This document shows positions 1 through 10,269 of a stretch of DNA of 64,000 nucleotides, piece by piece. Source of the DNA: Gloeopeniophorella convolvens (lineage: Eukaryota; Basidiomycota; Agaricomycetes; Russulales); contig WTXD01000012.1 in assembly GCA_022496205.1 (NCBI GenBank), positions 496,001-560,000 of the forward strand. The letters are read 5' to 3'. A program made the translations under genes and the position numbers. Each line of letters starts with the position of its first letter. Position 1 is the first letter of the stretch. The notes below the pieces were generated by a model that did not search any database, was not told the origin of the DNA, and worked only from the letters and a program-made list of their open reading frames with translations.

Positions 1-1079
1 GGCCTGCAAATATGACGGCTGTTATCGAGGAATATTATTCGCCGCTGGGTCGCGGGTCCAGCATGCTGCCACAGTGGCGGGTCGAACTCCGGCGGGTGCC
101 GACAGTCTTGGCCCATCCCGATTTGGTAACTGCTCACTGTGCAGTCGTTACTCCTGGGTTGCAGCACTCGTTACTTGTGGCTGCTGAGACTATCACTCCT
201 AAAGCCTAGTACATATACTAAGAATGATTATTACACCTCACCCCATAAAATCCGAGTGCCCTTCCAGAAACGAGCATTGTTCTTCTGAATCTCAAGTTGC
301 GCTCAGTCCCAATTGAATGTGCGACACGTGACCAGTAACCGGTATCCGGTCGCCGGTTATCGGGTTGTGCGAAGTGAAAGCCTGGCAAAGCTGGTCACAT
401 GATCTGGACTAAGGAGTTACGACTGAACTGTGTGCCGCTGTGTGCTACGGTGAAGGCAGGGCTTTATTTTCCGATACCCAGGCAGACTTTGCAAGCAAAG
501 CCATGACCATACTTAGGTAGTTCCGGAGCCAAACATATAAAGTTTGATATGAAGCAGCAAAATAAAAATATGTATAGAGTAAGGCATCAAAAGTGTGAGA
601 GAGTTGCAAAAAAGTGATGAGTCGAAGTCGGTCAAGGCTCGCTTGGTGCGACCCAGGACTGCGGACCGGCACAAAAGTGCGACCAAAACGATTTCCTACA
701 ATATCCCTGTCATATGCAAAGGGCAGTGATCCGCTTATCCTACCTAATAAAAAAGCTTACGGATGTCGCCGGCATCGGCCGGTAAGCCTCTTATCTTATC
801 CCATCTTATCGAAGCCGTTATAGCGACTGGGTCGTCGTAAGGGGCCAAAGAGGCGGTGATCACAGCAGTATGGCATTTAGAAACATGATATCTTAATACA
901 TAAAGCGAGCCCGGCAGCCGGCCAGCGGCACGCGTATGTTGTCCCTCGCCCCGGCATTCCATGTATCAACAATTTACACGATGGTCATGAACGCTACCTA
1001 TGGATACAGTCATGATATGGAGAAGTGAATCAAATGAAGATCATAAGCATAAATAATTCGAAGAGAAGTGGTGGTGGAA
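1..1079. other. Left-edge stretch without a supported gene
   Basis: No open frame here shows a recognisable domain, and all are short. An AT-rich part lies around 480-600 and 960-1075. The latter directly follows the stop codon of the zinc-finger gene on the minus strand and probably serves as its 3' region. I see no tRNA, repeat array or transposon end. Confidence 0.4.
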
Positions 1080-2093
1080 TCAGAAAAGGTTGACGGTCTC
1101 CGGCTGCAGTGACGATCCGCCGACCTGAGCGCCAGGGTCATCTGGATAGAGGCGTGTCCACAGCCAAGGTTGGCTGCGGCACATCTTCGCGTTATGAAGC
1201 GCCGTTTCGATAGTCATTTTTCCTTCGACGAAGAGTTTCGCCAATTGATCTCCGTCGTAAGTCTTCCAAGAGTGAAGGGGGTTATGACAGGTTTTCGTGA
1301 GGTGAGCCAGCAGCAGGCCATCGCGATGTCCGCTCCAATCACAGCCAGGTTCGCGGCAAAGGAGGCTCTGGGGGAGGTGTTTCTCCCGTATATGACGCCT
1401 AAGCTCTTGTGGGCGGGAACATGGCTGGGAGCACAAAGGGCACGGATATTTGAACCTCTCTCTGTGGCTTGACCCTTGATTAATTGCGGCAGCGCGAGGG
1501 CGCTTGGTCGAGGTCGGCTTTTGCGCGGAGCGGTTGCTCGCATGACCGTCTGCCTTCCTAGGGGTTCTCCGGTCCTGCACAGCGCGACCCGACATGTGGT
1601 GACCTGGATTGAACACTGGTCCCGGGTGGTGGCCCAAGTAAGCCGGCCCCTGCGCCTTCCGAGTCAGGGGGGCTGTGCTGTGATCTGTGCCATTTGGTGT
1701 GCTCACGGGTAGCGAAAGATGGGCTGGGTCCACTGTTGCCGGCTCTTGGTAGTAGGTGGCTGTGGCTGAAGACAACCCGCCCCCGAATTGGTCGCTGATT
1801 TCGTATCCGCCGACTAACGACGCAACAGTCGGTTGCTGGGCTTGTGGATGGTTCCAAAAGCCATGGGGTTGTTGTGGAGGGGGAAGAGGAGGCATGGCCT
1901 GAGATCGACGTGCATACTGGCCTTGCACACCATATGACAATACAGACGAGGGGGGTTGAAGGGTATATCGGTCATGCAACGAAAGATCAAGTAGAGTAAT
2001 GTTTCGACTGTGTGGGAGTTCGCCCTGATCGTACGGGTCGTATAGTTCAGCGTTGGGAGAAAACGGGAAGGGTTCCCCTTGTGCTGATGACAT
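1080..2093 (-). CDS. C2H2 zinc-finger protein, paralog 1 of 3 (single open frame)
   Basis: A 337-residue open frame starts at a true ATG (2093). The first ~200 residues are Pro/Gln/Ser/His-rich and probably disordered. Two C2H2 fingers follow at about residues 217-270: CPLC...RRHIREKH, then CREPGC...HLTKTCH. The tail contains YDGDQLAKLFVEGK...ALHNAK, which matches the tails of the two other zinc-finger genes in the window. From memory, Agaricomycetes carry many such genes, with two fingers followed by a YD..L...M/I.G.LT...A motif; none has a known target. The fingers suggest nucleic-acid binding in the nucleus, which is inference. Unlike its two relatives it is open from end to end with no intron needed. 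It is also the most diverged of the three and is not part of the tandem duplication. Its 5' boundary is fairly secure, but an in-frame intron cannot be excluded. Confidence 0.72.
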   Translation of the reverse strand: MSSAQGEPFPFSPNAELYDPYDQGELPHSRNITLLDLSLHDRYTLQPPSSVLSYGVQGQYARRSQAMPPLPPPQQPHGFWNHPQAQQPTVASLVGGYEISDQFGGGLSSATATYYQEPATVDPAHLSLPVSTPNGTDHSTAPLTRKAQGPAYLGHHPGPVFNPGHHMSGRAVQDRRTPRKADGHASNRSAQKPTSTKRPRAAAINQGSSHRERFKYPCPLCSQPCSRPQELRRHIREKHLPQSLLCREPGCDWSGHRDGLLLAHLTKTCHNPLHSWKTYDGDQLAKLFVEGKMTIETALHNAKMCRSQPWLWTRLYPDDPGAQVGGSSLQPETVNLF

Positions 2094-4949
2094 CGTAAGG
2101 CTTGAGAAGCGAGGGAATCGGGGAGACCTTTTGCACAGTCAGCGACCGTCATCGGTTTTAAGCAAGCCTACTTGCATACATGAATCATTTGGTTTTGGCA
2201 CACAACGCTGGCACCGCGGCGCCACACGCGTTGTGCGAATGCTGCACGGTGCCAGTAGAGTATGAGATCCGACGGGGAAAGGTGCCTAAGATGCTCCTCT
2301 TTGCAATCAAAGGAGGCCAGCCGCAGCGCGCGGCTGGGCCACGACGCCAGGCCGGAAAACGTGGCTTCGGTGGGCCATCAAAACCGGGATCATAATACGA
2401 ACCCGCGGAATGGCGAGGCGGGGCCATGCATCCCCCACCCAGATGGCTCGATGTTCCCATGGCACAGTGTTGCCAAGTGTGGGCCCTTCGACCTTCTTCT
2501 CTCGAGGTTGACTCTACGCAAATGAGATGGGGTGAGATTGACCGCATCTAGATTTCCCGAGCCATCGCACAAACCTTCTCAAAAGCCCAGCACTTCTGAT
2601 TCAGTGGGCAGCGAAGCGGAGCGGCTGAGGAAACGACCCATACGGCGCCAGGAAGGCTGCCTTCAAGCTTGCGCATCGCAATCGTCGTGAGATTGTAGAC
2701 AGCGTCCCTATATAGTGGTGGTTTCCAGTGAGTAGTGATACTCGTCGGCTGTGAAGGCGAAGGTAAGAGAATCACCGCTACAGCCACTGAACCGCGCCAC
2801 CTTTGCCCGGAAAGGTCATCACTTACACCCGCGCCGCATGAATCGGCGCAGGCGCTGGCAGTGCCATGCTATAGCAGAAGGAGGCGGTGGTCAAGAGAAG
2901 CCCGCCGCCTCATGTCAACATGCTGGAAGGTAGGTGACTGCCAGCTGTATGCTGGCACGCCGGGTGGATTGGGGTTCAATACACGAACCTTGAAGGAAAA
3001 GATATTATGGCACTGATGGGTGGGTCGTCTGAGCCAAGGGTACCCGTTGCTGATGGGAAGTACAACGTGGAGATATCGAAGGCGAAGAGACGGACCTCCA
3101 TGCGCCTGCTGTAAGGCGCGACCGCCGGTGAAAATTTAACACCTGTGCATGAACTGGGAAGGTATTCCCACGCCTGTGGGCTGAGTGGGCGCGGTCTGAC
3201 GCGATGGGGTAACTTAGCATACCTGGCGCCGTCACTTTATCCGAGTAGCCTTGCTGAACGCTGGCCGGTCTAGTACTTCGAAGCAAATGACCACCCCAAC
3301 AATTGATTCGACGACACCCTTGAACGAGATCAGAGCAGCCCGTAGACCACAGGTAGATCCCCGCAAGCTGCATCGGTTCATAATCAGTCCTATGGGACTG
3401 CCGTTGATTTCCAAGGCACGAGCAAAGTACCTCTGCAGTGAAGGAGATGTCTCCAATGCGCCACCCTTCCGGCAAAAACAAGCGGCAAACCACTGCACAC
3501 CCCTAGTGCTGGCGACGTGAGTCTTGCTGGTTCCTCTGGATCCATGGCAACCACAACCATCGGCCCTTATCAGAATATTGACCGTCATGTTGGTTAAACG
3601 TTTCCCCGCTTATGTCACCAATACGAGCTCCCCACATCCCCCATGCACAGAAGTGCACAATGCGGTCACCTCTAGCCAGTCGGTCAGCCCGATCTGCAAT
3701 TGATGTAACCAAGCGAAGTGAATGTTCGGGACTCAGGAGGCAGAGGGTGGTTAGGTTATCAGAAGGGACTCACCCTCAGAAGGTGTAGGCGACATCATGT
3801 TGAGTCCCTGGTTCCAATATTGGATACTGAATTTTTGTCTTCAAAGGTTTCCCGTGAGGCTTCAGTGTCAAGGTATTCGTCACCTATACTGCGAAGCGTG
3901 GTGGTTATTTGTCAAACTCAAGCAAGTGAAGGTATCTCCCACACCCCAATCACGCTGAGGGGTGTCGAAAGCAGTATCGCGTCACCACTCCGGTTAAACA
4001 TCTTGGGAACCTCAAAGCCTCTGTTCGAGATCCGCTAGGCTCTACCGATTGCAATGCAATGCGGCGATTTCAACTGGCAGGGTCCCGGGGCTACGATTGA
4101 CGAGTCGATGAAGGCATTAGTACGTGTGGATCTTACACATGCGCGCGGGCATGTGCTTGGTTGGAACATTTCGTAACCACAGGACCACCGAACGACGATG
4201 CAGTCAACCAGCTTGTGGATGGTTGACCCGTTGTGCTGGGAAGTGAGCGTGCGCATTGATGGGGTGACAATGAACGCGGGAGGGCGGCCGCCGCCGGGTC
4301 ATCGATCATCCGCGTCTTGTCTCCATGGAGTTCGTCGGGATTATTGGCGAACACTCCGCGGCTAACATGAACATATAAACCACGTGCAGACACTTGCGTT
4401 GGACCAGCGTGGCAGATCGGGCCCTGGCAAGGCGTTTGCAGAGTGGAGGATACGAGGGAACTGGCTCGCATTGTGCACGGCTCCGTAGATGGGGAGCTAC
4501 GCACACCAATGGTGGTCAGTGATGTTCAATCCAAAAAAAGGAGCTCTGGTATTTTTATGCAATTTCCGTGCCTTTTCAATTCATTCATTCTATTTTATCC
4601 CCATTTTCGAAATTCACGCGCGTGCACTAAGCGTAGCGGAAAGTGACGCGGACGCGTTGAGACGTTGACGGGCACGCCTACTCGACCAGCAGCCCCACAG
4701 CACACACATATAGTATGTCTCGTGGCCATCGTGCTACATAGGGTTCTGTACCCAAGGCGCACGTAAATGGATTCAAAAAAAAAAAAAAAAGAAATGTCTC
4801 GTGGCCTGTCTATGGGTGTTCGTAATCGCACTGTCCCCGGACCCATATGTGCAATAGGCCCGCCTGGCACACGACGCTTCTCAGTGAACTTGGATTGAAT
4901 TATCGCTCGCCGCGCCCAGCGTTGGTCTGAGAGGCCTTAGTGCGTACGA
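2094..4949. other. Gene-poor spacer between two zinc-finger genes
   Basis: By position this would hold a partner of the unknown gene that follows the other two zinc-finger genes. I see only weak, unconvincing resemblance on the minus strand around 3650-3710. The longest minus-strand frame (3005-3493, 162 codons) shows no domain and no codon-level similarity to anything else here. A run of 16 A lies near 4774-4790. The last ~50 bases before 4950 resemble the sequence just before the third zinc-finger gene and mark the start of the duplicated unit. Confidence 0.4.
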
Positions 4950-5027
4950 CATATCTCTATTCGAACATACTGTCAAGAGTGTATACCATCACCGTGTTAT
5001 TCGTTCATCGGCACCTGGATCCTACCG

Positions 5028-6285
5028 TCATCGCACAAATTTGCGATTCGGGCCCCAAATATCGCGCCTCCATTCAGTAGTCTTGCCCACCTCCATGACT
5101 CCTGCCTTCGCGTACACCTCTGTCCTCGCGCGCTCCGTAGCCACGCTGGGAGATATGTCCCTGTTGATTAACTGGGTCGCAAGTGCCTCGGCATCGTAAA
5201 TATAGTACGCTTTGTCGAGTTTGTCACTGATGCCGTGTTTGCGTCCGAGATGATTCTGCAATGTATCCTTGCGATCACCTCTCCAGGTACAGCCCCATTC
5301 TGGGCAAAAGACACAGCATGGAAGGTGCAAGTACACATGGCGCTTACGTTCTTGCCGGCGGGCGGATATCTTCGGGCACAAGGGGCACTTAAACGCGCCG
5401 GGCCCACGGTCCTCCGAGTCCGCCGCCGAAGCAGTGGGGATAGCCACGGCAGTATTCAGCCCATCACGGTGCACGGGCGGCACTGGGAAGCCCAGAGGGG
5501 TGTCGTCTCTGTGAACCGCCATAATACCTGTGCGCCTTGACATCCCCTAAAGTCGGATGCATCAGAGACCGGGCTTTGATTAGGGCAAAATGATTACACC
5601 ACCTGATAGCGGGGTGGCTCTTGCAACGTCGGTGCACTAGGCACATGATCCTGCCCGCTTGTCAGGCGAACGTAAGGCGCCTGCAGAATCTCGAGCAGAA
5701 GGCCCGATGCAACGTCTTGGCCCCAGCCCGCCGTCTGCTGACAGACCGCAGGCATGGTTCCGGGCCTCAGGAAGAAGCCGTTCGTGGGATCTTGCCAGAA
5801 GCGAGGACCTGCGGAGACCGGAGACGGTATCACCTTCGAGACTGATCAGTAAGGAGCATACGATCGAGATTGAAAGAAGAGTATACAGTATCCTCCGATA
5901 GTATCGTATCAATTATCGAGGATCCCTGACTAGATTGGTGTGGCCCAGAGACGGGATAATGGCCCATCGGAGCACTTGCATTGGCATGTGGGAGCGCGCC
6001 CTTTACCACCTGGTTGGCCAATCCCGCATCGACGACCCCTCCAAAAAGTCGTGAGGCATCCTGTGGAGACCAAAGATGTTGTTGCAGGTCGGGGTACCCC
6101 TGTAGTGGCGGAGGCGAAGTCAACTAAGTGACACGGACGCTTGGGGGAGGAATCGGAGAACTTACAAAGTACGGTTCAAAAGCGTACGATCCAAACACCG
6201 CCTCCCAGCCGCTGACGGCTCTGGACGCGTACATCTCGTCGGTCAAGTTGTTCGAGTTGTCCCTCGGATACGCGGAAGAAGACAT
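5028..6285 (-). CDS. C2H2 zinc-finger protein, paralog 2 of 3 (four exons)
   Basis: The start is the ATG at 6285 (MSSSAYPRDN...). Intron 1 is 6124-6165 (GTAAGT...TTAG). Exon 2 begins at 6123 (LTSPPPLQGYPDLQQ). Intron 2 starts with GTATGC near 5868 and ends with CGCAG near 5817. Exon 3 ends ...LQEPPRYQ, followed by an intron GTGGTGTAAT...TTTAG. The last exon holds two C2H2 fingers: CPLCPKISARRQERKRHVYLH, then CPEWGC...HLGRKH. The tail is YDAEALATQLINRDISPSVATERA...EWRRDIWGP. The final ~130 residues look about 70% identical to the third paralog, and the intron after the EPP.YQ/EPPYPQ motif is shared. The upstream part is Pro/Gly/Ser-rich. A DNA-binding role is inferred from the fingers only. 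Confidence 0.72.
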
Positions 6286-6289
6286 GGCA

Positions 6290-8800
6290 TATGGGTGAAA
6301 ACAAGTGATGAGGTAGAAGGTACGCGTTCTTGCACAAGCCCAGCGCACAGCAAGTTCCTAGAGACGGTGAGAGGCGAGAAGGGAAGGTAATCATTCTTTG
6401 TTGCGCTGGTTTTATGTACGTTATCCAGTACCTCCGGTCTTGCCTTCCTGTATTCAGCAGTCAGCGTACTGGAAGTGACTTGCACCTGACACATCCTGCT
6501 CCGATCAGACAAACACCAATAAAGCCCTGGCACGGTGCCAACAGCCACCGACATGTTCACCCCCATGCTGATCATCGATTCACCTGCATGTCATATGCGC
6601 ATATACTCGAAGATAACGGTGGTAGACGTACGAGTGTCCCATGGGAGTGGCGTGGCCTCCAGCCTGTGCCATGGCACTCGGCCTTGTCCTATGTAAGGCT
6701 CGGAGTTGAAGCTTAGATATCGATCCATCGATTCTTGCTATTTCATCCGCATTGGGTGGCATATGCGACAAGGGTTGAACGGGAAAATGGGAAATGAACT
6801 TCCCACTTGTTCCAGCTACTAGATTTTTTTTCGGGTTCATTTGCGTACGCCTCGGCAGCTACTAGATTATTGAGCCTGGTGGCGGTGCTTCGCACCTTCT
6901 CAATAGCCCACTCTAAAACGTTCGTGCCTTGGGAGTACCTGCTTCGATGGCCTCATACCCCTCTTATCTGTCTCTTGCTATGCGGTAAAAAGACCTTTTC
7001 CAAGTCGATAGAATGGAATCAGTGCATTGCGTAGAAATTTTAAACGAAGTCAGACAAACCTGACCAGATACCTCCTTCGAGACCCCACCCCCGGTACAGC
7101 GAGTAGCAGAAAAAAAAAGGTAATCGATTCCGGTTGGGGTCCAATATGCGGTGGAGGTAGAAACGTTGTGCAGTCATGGCCATCCGACTTATACAACTCA
7201 GCGATCCTCTTGAACTGTTCAAATTAAAAGAGTAAGCTGTGAAGATGGTGCAATTGCCACCGCTAGGAACGTACATGTAGGAGTTCTGGACGTCTGAAGC
7301 AGGCCTGGAAAATCTGTGTAGTGGTGTCGGTGCTAGTGGAGCAGGGAGAACGACCGTAGGGTAGGCAAAGCTTACCATGGCACATGTAATCTCCGCGACG
7401 GGCAGAACCTAGCCCTTCTCCGGGTGCGCCGACTTGAAGCTAGGGAAGGGATTATGAGGCTTGGGTGCAAGTAAGCCAGGTCAACGGATCGATATTGAAC
7501 GGGTCTCGCTGCCAAACCCCATGACAGTGCAATGATGGCACAGGCCAGGCCTCCGCCTTCGGAAGGAAAGCCCAGCTGAGCCCACTTCCCACGCCGCCGC
7601 AATCAGGGCCGCCCATTCACCCTCTGACAATTAGTAACATCCGACCCCAGTCTGCGGGTTCTCCTAGGCTACACTTTCTCTGAGACGCGGCTTGATGCCA
7701 CCCATGGATAGTCCTATGGATAGTTCGAGAGGTTCGCCCCCGAAGTCGTTGGCTACCGACACTCATAGTCAATCATAAATTCAGGAAAGACCCTCCCAGC
7801 TAAGGACATCCTAGAGCATATCAACGTCTCCCGTGGACAAGAGCAAAGTCGCGATTACGTCCGACCTCAACTCACCATTCAGTATAGCGGTCAATCTGAA
7901 AGATTCTCCTTCGATTAGGTCGCCGCACTGGTCGAGAAGGTCAGCGATTTGGTCTGAGATTTGCGTATCTAAGCCCAGTCTACCAGCTTTGCGCTAGGGC
8001 TAGTACGGGCCACGTCGTGGGTTACCAGCCCGCGTCAGCAACTTCAATCAAAAGCAAGCACGCAGTTTGGGGACAAACGCTGGGAAGCCCGACACTCCGC
8101 CGAAGTCATAGCAAGGTGCATCGACACGAAACTACCCCAAGTAATTAGGAACAGGCGCAGTGATAAGCTCGATAACTGAGAGATGGTAAATCCTCACCGT
8201 CACTCCTAGTGATACCATAGTAACCGCCTCTCATGGTCCCAGTGCTTCCCAGGGTCAGAAGACACCTCACAGCTTGGAGAGGTGGGTGAAGGCATGTCAA
8301 GACCAACTCGGCCAAATTGCAAGCGTCTGAAACTGGTACGATTAGGTACTGACTGCAAGTTCGAGGTCGTCGTCGACAAGCCATCAACGCTCCATCTGGC
8401 ATCCTCGTAGGTTGCATCTTTGACATCAAGTCAATGCATGATGGTTCACGGCGATGTGTTTCCTGATGTTGTCACTGGACAAGCCCGTTGCCTACTCGGT
8501 GAGAAAAATCTCGAGGTTCGCGGAAAGCCGACTGCTGAACTTCGCGCATGTATGTAGGCTAGCAGTTCTTGGAATATATCATACGCTCTTCGAGATTCTT
8601 GAGCTTGACGACGACTGTTGCGTGCCGTGCGAGGTGGCAGTAGCATTAAGTATTTCCGTGGTTGAACAATCGATTCTTCGGACGCTTCGCTGCCTTTCGC
8701 TGTAGTCCACCGTACGGCGTCACCTTGGCAACGCGGCAACGTACTCGAGTACGCGATTATGCACGTGATATGACACATTCACGTTCCACCGTCACCACGC
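6290..8800 (-). other. Unrecognised spliced or decaying gene, copy A
   Basis: No long frame covers this stretch, but short conserved coding-like blocks are shared with copy B at 10.5-12.4 kb. One frame at 7040-7378 reads ...PLAPTPLHRFSRP...NSYMYVPSGG and matches copy B residue for residue in many places, with in-frame conservation. A second block near 7880-7970 reads SDQIADLLDQCGDLIEG... and stays open for about 50 codons after a plausible acceptor; its copy B counterpart contains stops. A third begins with ANDFGGEPLE near 7735. I do not recognise the family. It may be a multi-intron gene still working in copy A, or two decayed copies. The orientation follows from the shared frames. 6290-6650 is probably the promoter of the zinc-finger gene downstream. 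Confidence 0.4.
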
Positions 8801-9029
8801 CCATGCAATGGCCGCCTCACATGCACACGCTACTCCAAAGAGTGAATGCATCCGGCCACAGAGCCACGCGCCTATGCGTCTCCTCTTCATAGTGTAGTAC
8901 TATCACCGGTACTATCCTCTGGGGCAGTAGTGCCTATTACATATCTTCATCGAATACACTATCAAGAATACTAATACACTACCACGGCACTATCATCACA
9001 TGTCCATGATCGACGTCTGGATTCCACGG

Positions 9030-10261
9030 TTATTCCAAGACCTTACGCTTTGGGCCCCGAAAATCGCGCTTCCACTCGACAGCCTTGGCCGTCTCTACGG
9101 CCTCCGCCTTCGCATACACCCCAGTCTTCGCGCGCTTCGTTGCCTCGCTGAGAGTTATGTCCCCGTCGATCAGTTTGGTCACGAGTTCTTTCGCATCGTA
9201 AATATAGTGCGCTTTGTCGAATTTACCACTAATGCCGTGTTTGCGTCCGAGATGCCCCTGCAAGGTGTCTTTACGATCTCCCCTCCAGAGACAGTCCTGT
9301 TCTGGGCAAAAGACGCAACATGGAAGGTGCAAGTGCACATGACGCTTGCGTTCTTGCGAGCGGGCGGATAGGTTGGGGCATAATGGGCACCTAAGCTTGC
9401 CGGACCCAGATACCGTCTCTGCAGGTAAAGTGGAGATGGTAACGGCGGTATTTTGTCTATGATAGTGTTTCGACGGCGCCAGTCCACCGGGTGAGATGAC
9501 ATTTTCGCTCGCCATTACTCCCGCCGGGTGCCCAGGAATCTCCTAAACGGATACGCTCCCGTAAGAAACTGATAGAAGCAGCATTATCACCCCACCTGAG
9601 GGTAAGGTGGCTCTTGCAACAGCGTACGAGAAAGTTGGTATTGCCCGCTGGTCAGATGAGGGATAAGCGCTTGTCGGGCTTCGGGCGGGAGGTTCGATGC
9701 AACGCCCGAAGCGTCCGTTTGCTAATGGACCATAAGTATTATTCTGGGTCCCAATGAGGAGCCGCTCACCTGATTCGGCCAATGGCAAGGACCCGTAGAG
9801 CTATGCAGCGGTGTATCCTTAGGCACTCATATCAGTAACAGCGCGTGGTATGGAGCGGGAAAAAAAATCACATTTTCCTCTGATAACGTTACAGTGACTG
9901 TCGAGGGTCCCTGGATTTGGTGGCGGGGTCCATATTCGCGGTGATTGCCCATCGTAGCAACACTGCTAGGGCCCGAGGCTGCGCTAGCCGCCGCTGGATT
10001 GACCAGGCGGGCCCCTCCAAAAAACTGCCTCGTATTTCTAGAAACTGGCGCAGCTTGTTGTAGGCCGGCATGAACCTGTAGCGGGAGAAATTGGGTCTGA
10101 TTTGTGAAACGAAAGCCGCTTTACGGGTAAATTGGCACTGTGAGACTGACCAGGTACGGGTTGATGCCGAAAAGCTCCAGCCCCAGCTCTGAATTATTGA
10201 CGACTGTTGAGATCGGGAGCCCATCGACCATATTGTCCTCGTGTGGGTGGGGGTACGACAT
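9030..10261 (-). CDS. C2H2 zinc-finger protein, paralog 3 of 3
   Basis: The start is the ATG at 10261 (MSYPHPHEDN...), matching MSSSAYPRDN of paralog 2. Exon 1 ends ...FGINPYL before GTCAGT. Exon 2 opens TQFLPLQVHAGLQQ, equivalent to LTSPPPLQGYPDLQQ. The exon that ends ...LLQEPPYPQ is followed by an intron GTGGGGTGAT...TTTAG at the same place as in paralog 2. The last exon has fingers CPLCPNLSARSQERKRHVHLH and CPEQDC...HLGRKH, and the tail YDAKELVTKLIDGDITLSEATKRA. In the third coding block an in-frame TAG occurs where paralog 2 has CAG. It is removed if 9722-9769 (GTGAGC...CATTAG, 48 nt) is spliced as an extra intron. The gene is therefore intact only with this intron; otherwise it is a pseudogene. 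Confidence 0.62.
9722..9769 (-). other. Putative extra 48-nt intron, exonic in the paralog
   Basis: On the minus strand the segment begins GTGAGC and ends CATTAG, in phase 0 between AAT CAG and CAA ACG. The aligned segment in paralog 2 (about 5751-5801) is plain coding sequence without these borders. The segment includes the in-frame TAG. Splicing it would keep the frame. Confidence 0.45.
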
Positions 10262-10269
10262 AGTGGAGA

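Larger units (their letters stand above)
4950..8950. repeat. Tandem duplicated unit, copy A (zinc-finger gene plus unknown gene)
   Basis: This ~4-kb segment is repeated in diverged form at about 8950-12450. Similarity is visible by eye in several places: the sequence just 3' of each zinc-finger gene (near 4950-5000 and 8938-8990), the whole gene, its promoter (an 'acaccaataaagccctggc'-like stretch near 6520 against one near 10460), a PSYMYV/NSYMYV-type exon (7268 against 11139), an AND-starting exon near 7735 against 11625, and a GGTTCGCGGAAAG-like stretch near 8515 against 12217. Substitutions and small indels are many, so the duplication is not recent. Exact borders need a self-alignment. 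Confidence 0.75.

Noticed and set aside
3005..3493. 162-codon minus-strand frame
   Set aside because: No domain and no similarity to the duplicated units or to any family I know.
4774..4790. Run of 16 A as a retroposon tail
   Set aside because: No target duplication and no element sequence before it.
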